Source of the DNA: Syntrophorhabdaceae bacterium
GTDB lineage: Bacteria; Desulfobacterota; Syntrophorhabdia; Syntrophorhabdales; Syntrophorhabdaceae
Direction: 5' to 3'
Length of the DNA stretch: 41,297 nt
Assembly (NCBI GenBank): GCA_028713955.1
Contig: JAQTNJ010000004.1
Coordinates: forward strand, 1 to 41,297
Of this stretch, positions 7,832-16,094 are shown one piece after another (position 1 is the first letter of the stretch; each line of letters opens with the position of its first letter). Made by a program: the position numbers and the translations under genes. The notes beneath the pieces are model-generated. The model was not told the DNA's origin and did no database searches. It saw only the letters and a list, made by a program, of their open reading frames with translations.

Positions 7832-9976
7832 TTATTTCAAAACAACCAGGGCATCAGCAGAAATAACACCTTCTCCCTTATCCATTACCATCAGCGGATT
7901 AATATCTATTTCGGAAATAACATCGCCTAAATCTGCAGCCAACAGGGAAAGTTTTAACAGCACATCAATAATACCCTCAATATCTGCTGCGGATTTGCTC
8001 CTAAAAGATTCAAGCAATCTGTGCCCCTTAATCTCTTTGACCATTTCTTCTGCATCAGCCCTTGTCAATGGTACAACTCGTAGTGAAACGTCCTTGAGAA
8101 CCTCAACAAACACCCCTCCAAGACCAAACATAACAACAGAACCGAATTGAGGGTCATAGGACAACCCGACAATAACCTCCCTCGCATCCTTGATCATTTT
8201 CTGGATCGACACACCTTTTATCGATGCATGTGGAGCGTATTTTCTTGCATTATTCTCCACTTCATGAAATGCATGTACCAGTTCATCCCTGTTTGTAATG
8301 CCAAGACGAACAGCATCTGCTTCGGTTTTATGTGCAATATCCGGGGAATCTATCTTTAAAACAACCGGGTATCCTATTTTTTCCGCTATTTTAATGGCTT
8401 CATCAGGGGAGACCGCTATTGCTTCTTCGACGACTGGTATACCGTAGTATGACAGCAGCTGTTTACTCTCATGTTCGGAGAGGGTTTTGTTCTTTTTGTC
8501 GAAAAGTTCCTTTTTTATCTTTTCTTTGTCAACATGGCTATTAATATCAGGCAATTCCTCAGCGTCTTTTTGTCGTCTAACTGCCTCTGCAAATTCAAGC
8601 ATAGCATCTAATGCTATCACGCATTCGGCGCTGTCGGTCAACATAGGCACATTGCCTTCATAGAAGATTTTTTCCTCCTCCTCGCGTAAGCCTCCCATAG
8701 GGGCGAAAAGGATTACCGGTTTGCTGCTCGATTTTGATGCATCAACTATTGCCTGTATGTAATTTTGAGTTCCCCGTCTTTCCATTGGCGTTATTATGGC
8801 AAGTAATATATCAACATTTTCATCGAACAGAATAAAATCCACTGCTTTTCTGGCAAGCTCTACATCCTGCGTTGCTTTCGATCCTGCCGCTGCAATGTCA
8901 AAGGGACTTTTAAACTCTCCATACCACGGTAAAACAGCTAATGCCTGTTGTTTTGTTTTTGCAGATACATCAGTGAAGCTGATCCTTGATCCCATGGCAC
9001 GATCAGCCACCAGACCAATTGCCCCGCCCGAACTCGATATTATCCCAACCCTATTGCCTTTCGGTAGTTTGCATTTGAGAAAAACCGATGACACTGCAAT
9101 CAATTCATCAAAATCATCCACTCTGGCAACACCTTTTTGTTTGCAAATTGCGTCAACGATCGGGTCTGAACCTGCCAATGACCCCGTGTGGCTTTTTGCG
9201 GCACTCACTGCCAGTTCAGAGCGCCCCACTTTTAACATCACTATTGGTTTTCTCTTCTCTATGGCAAGGCCGGCAACATCAATGAATTTTTGCGGGTTCT
9301 TGAAACCTTCAACATAGACAGCGATGACATCCGTATTGGGATCATCGATTAAATATCGTACGTAATCGAAAACTTCTAGGTCTGCCTGGTTTCCTGCCCC
9401 AACAAAATAGCTCATGCCAATCCCTTTTTTAGCAAAACGCGGGACAGTAGCGCTGAGCAAAGCGCCCGACTGCGTGACGTAGCCTAATCTCCCCGGGATA
9501 ACAACTTCTTGGGCGTAGGAGTAACCCAGGGAGATTCCTTCGTGCACATTCAGCAATCCGTTTGTATTGGGTCCACAAATCCTCATCCCGCTCTTCTTTG
9601 TCGTCTCTATTATCCGATCGTGTCTCTTTTTGCCCTCTTCGTCAAGTTCTGCGAATCCTGAAACACCGATTACAGCCGCTTTAACACCTTTTTGTGCGCA
9701 CTGTTCGATCACATCAGGGACTACAGCAGCCGGTACCACTATCATAGCAGCATCGACCTCCTCAGGAATATCGAGGATACTAGGGTAACACTTGAGCCCA
9801 AGGACAGATTCACGGTTATTATTTACAGGGAAAAGCTTCCCTTTGTAATTGTGCTCAATGGCAAATTTCAGCGGCAAACCTGCAACTCTACGGGGATCCT
9901 CGGTAGCTCCTATTACGGCTATTGATTTTGGCCTGAAAAGCGGTTCCAAATTAGGATATTCAATTTGTTTTGCCAT
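7832..9976 (-). CDS. NDP-forming acyl-CoA synthetase, fused alpha-beta type (operon A)
   Basis: This 714-residue enzyme belongs to the acetyl-CoA synthetase (ADP-forming)/acyl-CoA synthetase (NDP-forming) family, which makes acyl-CoA from acid, CoA and NTP through a phosphohistidine, or runs in reverse to harvest ATP. Domain order: CoA-binding Rossmann domain (residues about 10-130, IAVIGATEDPRRVAG), CoA-ligase domain with the phosphate-accepting His263 in KSHTGSLAGSD, a linker, then an ATP-grasp domain (about 495-710). In the ATP-grasp domain the usual HKTExGGV reads HKTEADAV (His549), unlike its paralogue at 17116-19266. The start at 9976 is supported by GAGGAGG 9 bases upstream; the frame is open six codons further. 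It follows the UbiD gene after a 189-base gap containing a strong dyad. Likely role: activation of the aromatic or alicyclic acid handled by this operon (inference). Confidence 0.9.
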   Translation of the reverse strand: MAKQIEYPNLEPLFRPKSIAVIGATEDPRRVAGLPLKFAIEHNYKGKLFPVNNNRESVLGLKCYPSILDIPEEVDAAMIVVPAAVVPDVIEQCAQKGVKAAVIGVSGFAELDEEGKKRHDRIIETTKKSGMRICGPNTNGLLNVHEGISLGYSYAQEVVIPGRLGYVTQSGALLSATVPRFAKKGIGMSYFVGAGNQADLEVFDYVRYLIDDPNTDVIAVYVEGFKNPQKFIDVAGLAIEKRKPIVMLKVGRSELAVSAAKSHTGSLAGSDPIVDAICKQKGVARVDDFDELIAVSSVFLKCKLPKGNRVGIISSSGGAIGLVADRAMGSRISFTDVSAKTKQQALAVLPWYGEFKSPFDIAAAGSKATQDVELARKAVDFILFDENVDILLAIITPMERRGTQNYIQAIVDASKSSSKPVILFAPMGGLREEEEKIFYEGNVPMLTDSAECVIALDAMLEFAEAVRRQKDAEELPDINSHVDKEKIKKELFDKKNKTLSEHESKQLLSYYGIPVVEEAIAVSPDEAIKIAEKIGYPVVLKIDSPDIAHKTEADAVRLGITNRDELVHAFHEVENNARKYAPHASIKGVSIQKMIKDAREVIVGLSYDPQFGSVVMFGLGGVFVEVLKDVSLRVVPLTRADAEEMVKEIKGHRLLESFRSKSAADIEGIIDVLLKLSLLAADLGDVISEIDINPLMVMDKGEGVISADALVVLK

Positions 9977-10099
9977 GGTTGCACGCCTCCTCATACCCCT
10001 CTTTACGTTTTAATATTTTATAATCAAAATTTTTGCCAAACAATTATGTCTTCAAGATAGCCTCCTGCAGAATTCGCATATGAACATGTTTATCATTTC

Positions 10100-10144
10100 C
10101 GTTAGAGGAATGCAGTTATTGAATAATACCGCATTCCTCTAACG
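10100..10144. promoter_or_regulatory. perfect 14-bp inverted repeat between ubiD-like and synthetase genes
   Basis: The arms CGTTAGAGGAATGC (10100-10113) and GCATTCCTCTAACG (10131-10144) are exactly complementary, with a 17-base loop. The repeat lies 22 bases after the UbiD stop and about 120 bases before the synthetase start. No U-run follows on the minus strand, so a complete terminator is unlikely. An RNA stem that stabilises the upstream message, causes partial attenuation or serves as a processing site is more plausible. A protein operator cannot be excluded. Confidence 0.6.
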
Positions 10145-10165
10145 ATGTATGCTATGCAATAACTC

Positions 10166-11683
10166 TTAACCCCAACCAAATCTTGCCATAGACCTCGCAT
10201 AGTCACCTTGCTGTGCCAAGGATGCCTTTATCTCTTTGTCTGAAAACCACTTTTTTAGATCTACCATATCGGAAGGATAATGTGCCCTTTCGTAACGCCA
10301 TTTTTCCATGAAATGGACTGTGGCGTCTATGCCCAAACCTCCTCCAAAACCTCCAATATCAAGTCGCGTTGCCTCTTCACCCGGTTGGGCTGCAACACCT
10401 CTTGAACCGGTTGCACCTCTCAGGAAATCAACAGCAGGCTCCGCACGGCTCATAATTGCCCACATGACATCATCCATGGAGTAAATATCAACATCTTCAT
10501 CAACGGCAATAACAAGACGTATACCGGGACAGGCACCAAGGGTATTAATAAGGATATTGCGCTGGTAACCCTCATCCCTCGGTCTCCTCTTCTTGACCTG
10601 GTATATTACACCACCCCAGAATCTCAGTGCAAAGGGGCAGTGCGTGTCAATAACCATACCGGGAACAAGCCTGTCGGCCAACTCATAGAACATTGCTTCC
10701 CTCAGATCAAAGGCATTGAATTCGCCGTCATAAGAAGCCGCAAGCTGGTTGTAGAATATGGGGTCTTTCCGATGAGTGATGGCAGTAATCTGGAACTTCC
10801 GGCTCTTCCATGTTTTGCCGAGATATCCGGTCCACTCCGGGAAGAATGGCACAACGTCCTGCCTGCCGTCTTTTTCCGCTTCCTCTGTTTCCCAGATTGT
10901 CTCTTTTGTCCAGTAACCCTCAATGACGATCTCTGCGTTGGCGACAGCATAGGCATCAACTGTTTTGGCTTTGACGATATCCACCGGGAAGCCCTGCATC
11001 GCCCCTGCAATTGCAAGTTCATCCGTTCCAAGTGGAACTACACTGTGAACACCACCGGCTGCGGCTATCATCATGGCTGCCGGAGGATTGCAGATATTGA
11101 TGGTCATCGGTATATCTTTTCCACGGTGATCCATGAACACGATTGCTTCTGTGTGTGTTGCTGGACTGGATGTGATCGAACCCCAATCCTTGCCTCTGAA
11201 ATGCATCCTTTTATATGAGAATTCTTTGCCTCCACGTGCCCATTGGTCACATATCAGAACATTGCCGCTACCCATTACCCTGGCGCCATCTCTTGCTGTG
11301 TGCTTCAAAACAGGCAGGAAGCTGAGTATATCGATGTCTTTACCGGTCATAACCACATCCTGGCACGGTGCTTTGTCCACCAGTTTCGGGGGTAATGGTT
11401 TCCTCAGGGCTTCGAGGCATTTCCATTTGAACTGTTTCCAGTCATCCACACCAAAAAGCTTTGCAATCCGGTCTCTTCTTGCAAAAATATTCCCTACGGC
11501 CCGCATATGAGGGTAACCTTTAACTTTCTCGTAAAAAATTGCTGGCCCCTCTTCTAACGCTACCTGGATACCGGCCATTTCCAGTATCGGATCGGTAGGC
11601 TCCTTGGCCACCAGCAGCTCCCCTTCTTTTTGCAGGTACTCAATTGTTGACCGCATGTCCGCTAAATGTTTCTTTTCACCCAT
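10166..11683 (-). CDS. UbiD family (de)carboxylase, first gene of operon A
   Basis: This 505-residue protein is of the UbiD family, prenylated-FMN-dependent enzymes that decarboxylate or carboxylate aromatic and unsaturated acids; the length is typical. Visible family segments are DIDILSFLPVLKHTARDGARVMGSG (two parts, about 116-140), MTINICNPPAAMMIAA (about 193-208), PVDIVKAKTVDAYAVANAEIVIEG (about 233-256) and ACPGIRLVIAVDEDVDIY near the C-terminus. The usual EGPFGEW motif, which supplies two catalytic glutamates, reads VVPFFPEW (residues 277-284), so the first Glu is replaced by Val; the second remains (Glu283). A strong ribosome site (AGGAGGT) precedes the ATG, and a sigma54 promoter lies about 50 bases upstream. 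The cofactor would come from the UbiX encoded at 14243. The substrate is unknown; the changed motif suggests a chemistry outside the canonical decarboxylases. Confidence 0.88.
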   Translation of the reverse strand: MGEKKHLADMRSTIEYLQKEGELLVAKEPTDPILEMAGIQVALEEGPAIFYEKVKGYPHMRAVGNIFARRDRIAKLFGVDDWKQFKWKCLEALRKPLPPKLVDKAPCQDVVMTGKDIDILSFLPVLKHTARDGARVMGSGNVLICDQWARGGKEFSYKRMHFRGKDWGSITSSPATHTEAIVFMDHRGKDIPMTINICNPPAAMMIAAAGGVHSVVPLGTDELAIAGAMQGFPVDIVKAKTVDAYAVANAEIVIEGYWTKETIWETEEAEKDGRQDVVPFFPEWTGYLGKTWKSRKFQITAITHRKDPIFYNQLAASYDGEFNAFDLREAMFYELADRLVPGMVIDTHCPFALRFWGGVIYQVKKRRPRDEGYQRNILINTLGACPGIRLVIAVDEDVDIYSMDDVMWAIMSRAEPAVDFLRGATGSRGVAAQPGEEATRLDIGGFGGGLGIDATVHFMEKWRYERAHYPSDMVDLKKWFSDKEIKASLAQQGDYARSMARFGWG

Positions 11684-11730
11684 AAAAACCTCCTAAATTT
11701 TTTAATTACTGACATTTTAGTCCCATAGAA

Positions 11731-11746
11731 AGCAAGACGCATGCCA
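11731..11746 (-). promoter_or_regulatory. sigma54 (-24/-12) promoter of operon A
   Basis: Read on the minus strand this is TGGCATGCGTCTTGCT, which matches the RpoN consensus TGGCAYR-N4-TTGCW at every fixed position. Transcription would begin about 12 bases beyond the TTGC element, near 11720, giving a leader of roughly 37 bases with the AGGAGGT ribosome site before the UbiD start at 11683. The neighbouring divergent gene encodes a sigma54 activator, which fits the requirement for an enhancer-binding protein. Confidence 0.82.
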
Positions 11747-12010
11747 AACTCCATTAGCGGTATAGAGTTGTTCCCTATCAACTCCTTCCAATTCATCTAA
11801 TGACCTCGCCCCGTGGACGTCCTTCAACATACAAAAATACCCGCATGTTATGACTATGGTTTGAAGCTCTGTCCATCCTGTTTCAGATATTATCGAACAC
11901 TCACGTACCCTGCCGCCCTCAACAGTACTCTATGGTTCAGATGGACAGACACGAATTCTTTTATTTACAAAAATTTTTATTTGTGCTACGGATTATGATA
12001 TAAACATAGT

Positions 12011-12053
12011 GTTGTTTCAATAATGGAACTCTATATTCCATATATGGAACAAC
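12011..12053. promoter_or_regulatory. palindromic operator/enhancer site for the divergent sigma54 activator
   Basis: This AT-rich segment contains the perfect palindrome TTCCATATATGGAA (12036-12049) and two further half-sites: GTTGTTTC at 12011-12018 and GGAAC at 12025-12029. The right end reads GGAACAAC (12046-12053), complementary to the GTTGTTTC arm with one mismatch. The two TGGAAC copies are 21 bases apart, two helical turns. The site is about 55 bases upstream of the regulator start and about 290 bases upstream of the sigma54 promoter of operon A. That is a normal distance for an enhancer acting by DNA looping, and it also allows autoregulation. Binding is inferred, not shown. Confidence 0.6.
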
Positions 12054-12108
12054 ATTAAACACCTTCCAAATAGTAACCTTAAACCTGGGGTCGAGGAGGT
12101 GACCGAGA

Positions 12109-14040
12109 ATGCAAAACGCTGAAATTTGTTACATCTCGCCATATCCCGCCCTTACCTCCTTGATTCGCCAATGCTTTATTGAGACCCCGAAGCCACCGCT
12201 TGTCATCGAAGCAGCCAATGCTGCTGCCGAAATAGTATCGTACACTTCCTTGGAACAGGGTATTGAAGTCTTTGTTACCACAGAAAACAATGCCCGGTAC
12301 CTTAGAACCAGACTCAGTATGCCCATTGTCGTTATCCCCTTCACAGCCTTCGATACCATATGTGCACTGAAAGAGGCAAGTACCCAACATGGTCACCCGA
12401 TTGCCCTTTTCCAGTTTCTCTATCATAACCCCCTTTTACCGACTTTCGAGGAGATCATCAATTGCGATATTCAGGAGTTTGTATTCCAAAATGAAGACGA
12501 CGCCCGCGATAAATTGATACAAGCAAAAAAGGAAGGGTTCAAGGTTATTGTGGGCGGAGGGCTGGTTCACGCTATGGCGCAGCAGGTGGGTTGTGAAAGG
12601 GTGTTATTAATCCCCAAAAAAGAGGCTGTTTTATATTCGTACGACCAAGCGCAGCAGGTAGTGCTGGCCCGTCATACCGAAAGACACAAAGCGGTGGTTT
12701 TCAGATGTGTTGTTGAGTATTCTTTCGATGGTATTATTGTGATTGACAAAGAGAATAAGATAACTGTTTTCAACCCCGCCGCAGAACACATATTAGGCAT
12801 ACCGGCACAGAAGGCAATCGGCAACACTTTGTATGACGTATTACCGGAAAACATACTCCCCCCGGTTATCGAGAATGGCGTGGCACAACTTGATCAGGTA
12901 AAGACCTTCTCTCAAAAAAATATCATCATAAATGCTGTTCCCATTTACGATCACAAGGAACTCACTGAGGCTATATTCACCCTGCAGGAGGTAAAAAGAA
13001 TAGAATCCCTTGAGGAAAAGGTTCGTAGAACCACCCATAACAATGACTTCGCGGCAACAATGACCTTTGATGATATCATTACAATAAGCGACACGATACG
13101 TGGGATTATTAATCATGCAAAACGTTTTGCCAATTCAAAAGAAACTATCCTTATCACAGGCGAAACAGGTACTGGAAAAGAAATATTTGCTCAAAGCATC
13201 CATAATGAGAGCCCCTTCAGGGGCCACCCTTTTGTTGGGGTCAATTGCGCCGCTATTCCACCAACACTTTTAGAAAGCGAGCTCTTTGGGTATGCCGAGG
13301 GTTCTTTTACGGGGGCAAAACAAGGGGGCAAAAAAGGGCTCTTTGAACTCGCCCATGGGGGGACCATATTTCTTGATGAAATTGGCGAACTTCCACAGGA
13401 TGCTCAGTTAAGGCTGCTTCGTGTACTTCAGGAAAAACAGGTCAGGCGCGTCGGAGATATCAAGGTTATCCCCGTAGACGTGAGAGTCATTGCCGCTACA
13501 AACCAGCAGCTTGAAGATGCTGTAAGAAATGGGCGATTCCGGTCTGACCTTTATTATCGCTTGAATGTTCTGCAGTTGAGGATCCCTCCTTTGCGTGAGC
13601 GTCCTGAAGATATATTACCGCTGTCAGACTCTTTCTTACATCAATCCTGCACAAATACAGAAACCCGAATGATTATAAAGTTAATCTTGAATAAGTACCA
13701 GCAGGTTTTGACAGATTATTCATGGCCTGGCAACATCAGGGAACTCCAGAATCTTGTTAAAAGAATATCTGTACTTTGCGAAACAAAAACGGATGGCTCT
13801 ATTGAAGGGATTGTAAGGGATATGCTTAGTGAAATACTGAAGATATATCCTGAAAAGAATACAGAGATGCAGCAACCCTCTTCCATCGGTCTCAAAGACG
13901 TCTTAGAAAATACAGAGTCTGCTTTAATAGCCCGTCTTTATGAACAGGTGAATTATAATAAATCTGAGCTGGCCAGGCAATTAGGTGTAGGTAGAACAAC
14001 CCTGTGGCGTAAACTGAACAAGCTTGGATTAAAACAGTAA
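12109..14040 (+). CDS. sigma54-dependent activator with PrpR-N sensor, PAS, AAA+ and Fis-type HTH domains
   Basis: This 643-residue enhancer-binding protein is divergent from operon A. Residues about 1-190 resemble the PrpR N-terminal sensor domain, which in PrpR binds 2-methylcitrate. About 195-300 form a PAS domain (YSFDGIIVIDKENKITVFNPAAEHILG). The AAA+ domain covers about 320-555, with Walker A GETGTGKE at about 351, Walker B GGTIFLDEIGELP and the R-finger region RSDLYYRLNVL. The sigma54-contacting loop reads GSFTGA (about 398) instead of GAFTGA. The C-terminal HTH ends with SELARQLGVGRTTLWRK. A strong site GAGGAGGTGA precedes the ATG. It should respond to a small molecule from the local pathway and activate the sigma54 promoters at 11731 and 14142 (inference). 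A paralogue lies at 21130-23049. Confidence 0.92.
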   Translation: MQNAEICYISPYPALTSLIRQCFIETPKPPLVIEAANAAAEIVSYTSLEQGIEVFVTTENNARYLRTRLSMPIVVIPFTAFDTICALKEASTQHGHPIALFQFLYHNPLLPTFEEIINCDIQEFVFQNEDDARDKLIQAKKEGFKVIVGGGLVHAMAQQVGCERVLLIPKKEAVLYSYDQAQQVVLARHTERHKAVVFRCVVEYSFDGIIVIDKENKITVFNPAAEHILGIPAQKAIGNTLYDVLPENILPPVIENGVAQLDQVKTFSQKNIIINAVPIYDHKELTEAIFTLQEVKRIESLEEKVRRTTHNNDFAATMTFDDIITISDTIRGIINHAKRFANSKETILITGETGTGKEIFAQSIHNESPFRGHPFVGVNCAAIPPTLLESELFGYAEGSFTGAKQGGKKGLFELAHGGTIFLDEIGELPQDAQLRLLRVLQEKQVRRVGDIKVIPVDVRVIAATNQQLEDAVRNGRFRSDLYYRLNVLQLRIPPLRERPEDILPLSDSFLHQSCTNTETRMIIKLILNKYQQVLTDYSWPGNIRELQNLVKRISVLCETKTDGSIEGIVRDMLSEILKIYPEKNTEMQQPSSIGLKDVLENTESALIARLYEQVNYNKSELARQLGVGRTTLWRKLNKLGLKQ

Positions 14041-14141
14041 TACCACGTTAGCAGAAACATTTCCGATAACTATAATCACGCCACACATTATTGTATCGTT
14101 CGTTCAAAACAAGCATCCTGTACAAAACATTAAGAAAATTA

Positions 14142-14157
14142 TGGCATTGTTCTTGCA
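14142..14157 (+). promoter_or_regulatory. sigma54 (-24/-12) promoter of the ubiX-like gene
   Basis: The sequence TGGCATTGTTCTTGCA matches TGGCAY-N5-TTGCW, with only the loosely conserved purine after the -24 box absent. Predicted start of transcription is near 14169, giving a leader of about 75 bases to the ATG at 14243. I saw no clear copy of the GGAACA-type operator in the 100 bases upstream, so the activator may act from the site at 12011-12053 or from inside the regulator gene. Confidence 0.75.
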
Positions 14158-14242
14158 AAATATTTCTTTAATTTCATTAACCATGAACTTGTTACGTGGT
14201 TAACAGATTAACATACGATTTGCAATGAAGAGGAGGAGTTTC

Positions 14243-14833
14243 ATGAAAAAGATCATTGTGGCTATATCAGGGGCTTCAGGTATTCAATATGGCGTGAGGA
14301 TGTTGGAGGTGCTCTCTAAATTGGAGGTAGAGACCCACCTGGTCATCACAAAGTCCGGTATAAATAATCTATCGATAGAGACAAAATATACACGGTCCGA
14401 TCTTGAGTCTATGGCATCGTATGTATACGATTTTGAAGATGTCGGTGCCTCTATAGCAAGCGGGTCTTTCCCGATAGACGGTATGGTAGTAGCCCCCTGT
14501 TCTATAAAAACACTCTCTGCGATAGCAAATTCCTACAACAGCAACCTTGTTGTAAGGGCTGCAGATGTAACCCTCAAAGAAAGAAGAAGGCTCGTGTTGC
14601 TTGTGAGAGAGACCCCCCTCCACGAAGGTCACCTTGAACTCATGTTAAAGGTGACAAGGATCGGAGGTATTATAATGCCTCCGATCCCCGCCTTCTACCA
14701 CCTGCCGGAAACAATCATGGACATCGTTGATCAGACTATTGGCAAGGCGCTTGATCTCTTTTCAATAGATGCTAAACTTTTCACCAGATGGGGGACGGAA
14801 AATGAGGAATTGAAGGTAGAGCTGGTACAATAA
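14243..14833 (+). CDS. ubiX: UbiX family flavin prenyltransferase
   Basis: The product is 196 residues, the usual UbiX size. UbiX transfers a dimethylallyl group to reduced FMN to make prenylated FMN, the cofactor of UbiD enzymes. Diagnostic segments are the FMN-binding start IIVAISGASGIQYG (about 4-17), VVAPCSIKTLSAIANSY (about 86-102) and the C-terminal-half signature RAADVTLKERRRLVLLVRET (about 110-129). I chose the ATG at 14243 because GAGGAGG lies 8 bases upstream; the earlier in-frame ATG at 14225 has no ribosome site and would add six basic residues. Only one ubiX is visible for two ubiD-type genes, so it probably serves both. An own sigma54 promoter ties it to the catabolic regulon. 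Confidence 0.93.
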   Translation: MKKIIVAISGASGIQYGVRMLEVLSKLEVETHLVITKSGINNLSIETKYTRSDLESMASYVYDFEDVGASIASGSFPIDGMVVAPCSIKTLSAIANSYNSNLVVRAADVTLKERRRLVLLVRETPLHEGHLELMLKVTRIGGIIMPPIPAFYHLPETIMDIVDQTIGKALDLFSIDAKLFTRWGTENEELKVELVQ

Positions 14834-14895
14834 ATTCAGACGGTGACATAAGTGGTAATGCTGCTCTATAATAACCAACAGAAAGGAGTAGCCAA

Positions 14896-15198
14896 ATGAC
14901 AAAAAGACCACGAAGGAACCATGGAGCAGTATTCAAGGCAAAGGTAGCATTGGAAGCAATCAAGGGAGAGCAGACGTTGGTGAAGTTATCAGAGCGTTTC
15001 CAGGTACACCCGAACCAGATCGCCGAATGGAAGAAGGTCCTTTTGGAAAAGGCCCCTGAAGTATTCGACAAAGGGAAATCATCTCAGAAAGAACCTGATA
15101 TCAAGGAACTCCACGCCAAAATAGGGCAGCTTGCCATGGAGAACGATTTTTTATCAGTCGCACTCGGGCGCATAGACGGGCCGAGCGCAAAGAAATGA
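14896..15198 (+). CDS. IS3-family transposase OrfA
   Basis: This is a 100-residue OrfA protein. An N-terminal HTH_Tnp_1-like DNA-binding region (GAVFKAKVALEAIKGEQTLV then LSERFQVHPNQIAEWKK) is followed by a coiled-coil stretch (IKELHAKIGQLAMENDFLS) used for multimerisation. AAAGGAG precedes the ATG. Its stop overlaps the orfB start (ATGA at 15195-15198). The two frames differ by -1, so coupling or frameshifting could yield the OrfAB transposase; I did not see a classical A6G slippery stretch. Confidence 0.88.
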   Translation: MTKRPRRNHGAVFKAKVALEAIKGEQTLVKLSERFQVHPNQIAEWKKVLLEKAPEVFDKGKSSQKEPDIKELHAKIGQLAMENDFLSVALGRIDGPSAKK

Positions 15199-15992
15199 TC
15201 GACAAGGAGCATACGTTGCCTATTACAAGACAGTGCACAATACTGAACCTCTCCCGGTCAGGCATCTGCTACATCCCTGTCCCGGTAAGCGACAGCGACA
15301 GGGAGATCATGCGTTGTATCGACGAGATCCACCTGGAAGAGCCTTATCTCGGTTCCAGGGGAATAAAAAGCATTCCGAAAAGGAGGGGCTACACAATAGG
15401 CAGGATACATGTCCGTACCTTTATGAGAAAGATGGGCATCGAGGCCATCTACAAGAAGCCCCGTCTTTCAAAACCCCAGCCTGGTCATACGGTCTATCCC
15501 TATCTCCTTCGTGGGCTTGACATAACGGAGGCCAATCAGGTTTGGTGCTCGGATATAACCTATGTTCCCATGGAAAAGGGATTTTGCTACCTCGTCGCTA
15601 TAATGGACTGGGCAAGCAGGAAGGTGTTGTCGTGGAGGGTGTCAAATACGCTGGATACCTCATTTTGTATGGAAGTGCTGGAGGAAGCATTGATGAAATA
15701 TGGCAAACCCGATATATTCAATACCGACCAGGGAAGCCAGTTCACCTCTGACGCATTTACCGATATTCTCATACACAACAACATCCGTATCAGCATGGAC
15801 GGGCGCAATCGCTGGAGGGACAACATATTCATAGAGAGGCTATGGAAAACAGTAAAATATGAAGAGGTATATTTAAAGGCATATGAATCGATTACCCATG
15901 CGAAAAAGGAGCTTGAAAAATTCTTCGATCGGTATAATACCCGGCGGCCCCACCAGGGGCTTAACGACAGAACGCCTGACGAGGTGTACTGA
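15195..15992 (+). CDS. IS3-family transposase OrfB (DDE integrase core)
   Basis: This 265-residue DDE transposase has an N-terminal HTH_21-like region (DREIMRCIDEIHLEEPYLGSRGIKS in two parts) followed by the integrase core. The catalytic triad is visible as Asp in WCSDITYVP, Asp in FNTDQGSQFTS, and Glu in IFIERLWKTVKYEEVYL. The C-terminal signature NTRRPHQGLNDRTPDEVY is followed at once by a stop. Related proteins usually run a few residues further, so the end may be slightly clipped by the 10-base duplication at 15981-16000. Otherwise it looks intact and could be functional. Confidence 0.88.
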   Translation: MIDKEHTLPITRQCTILNLSRSGICYIPVPVSDSDREIMRCIDEIHLEEPYLGSRGIKSIPKRRGYTIGRIHVRTFMRKMGIEAIYKKPRLSKPQPGHTVYPYLLRGLDITEANQVWCSDITYVPMEKGFCYLVAIMDWASRKVLSWRVSNTLDTSFCMEVLEEALMKYGKPDIFNTDQGSQFTSDAFTDILIHNNIRISMDGRNRWRDNIFIERLWKTVKYEEVYLKAYESITHAKKELEKFFDRYNTRRPHQGLNDRTPDEVY

Positions 15993-16094
15993 GGTGTACT
16001 ATTGTACATTGCCAAGGATCAGGGATGCGGTATGAATGGAAGCAGTGAACCACTTAAAAAATGCCGGATGCTGTCTGAAAAGACTTGACCGGCT

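Larger units (their letters stand above)
14844..16000 (+). mobile_element. IS3-family insertion sequence, right end unclear
   Basis: This element is defined by the adjacent orfA and orfB transposase genes, inserted 60 bases after ubiX. The left end probably lies near 14844 (TGACATAAGTGGT). A possible right-end partner, ACCACTTA, lies at 16049-16056, within sequence that already belongs to another element, so the right terminus may be lost. The orfB 3' end shows a tandem 10-base duplication GAGGTGTACT (15981-16000) that brings in the stop codon. No target-site duplication was recognised. Confidence 0.7.
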
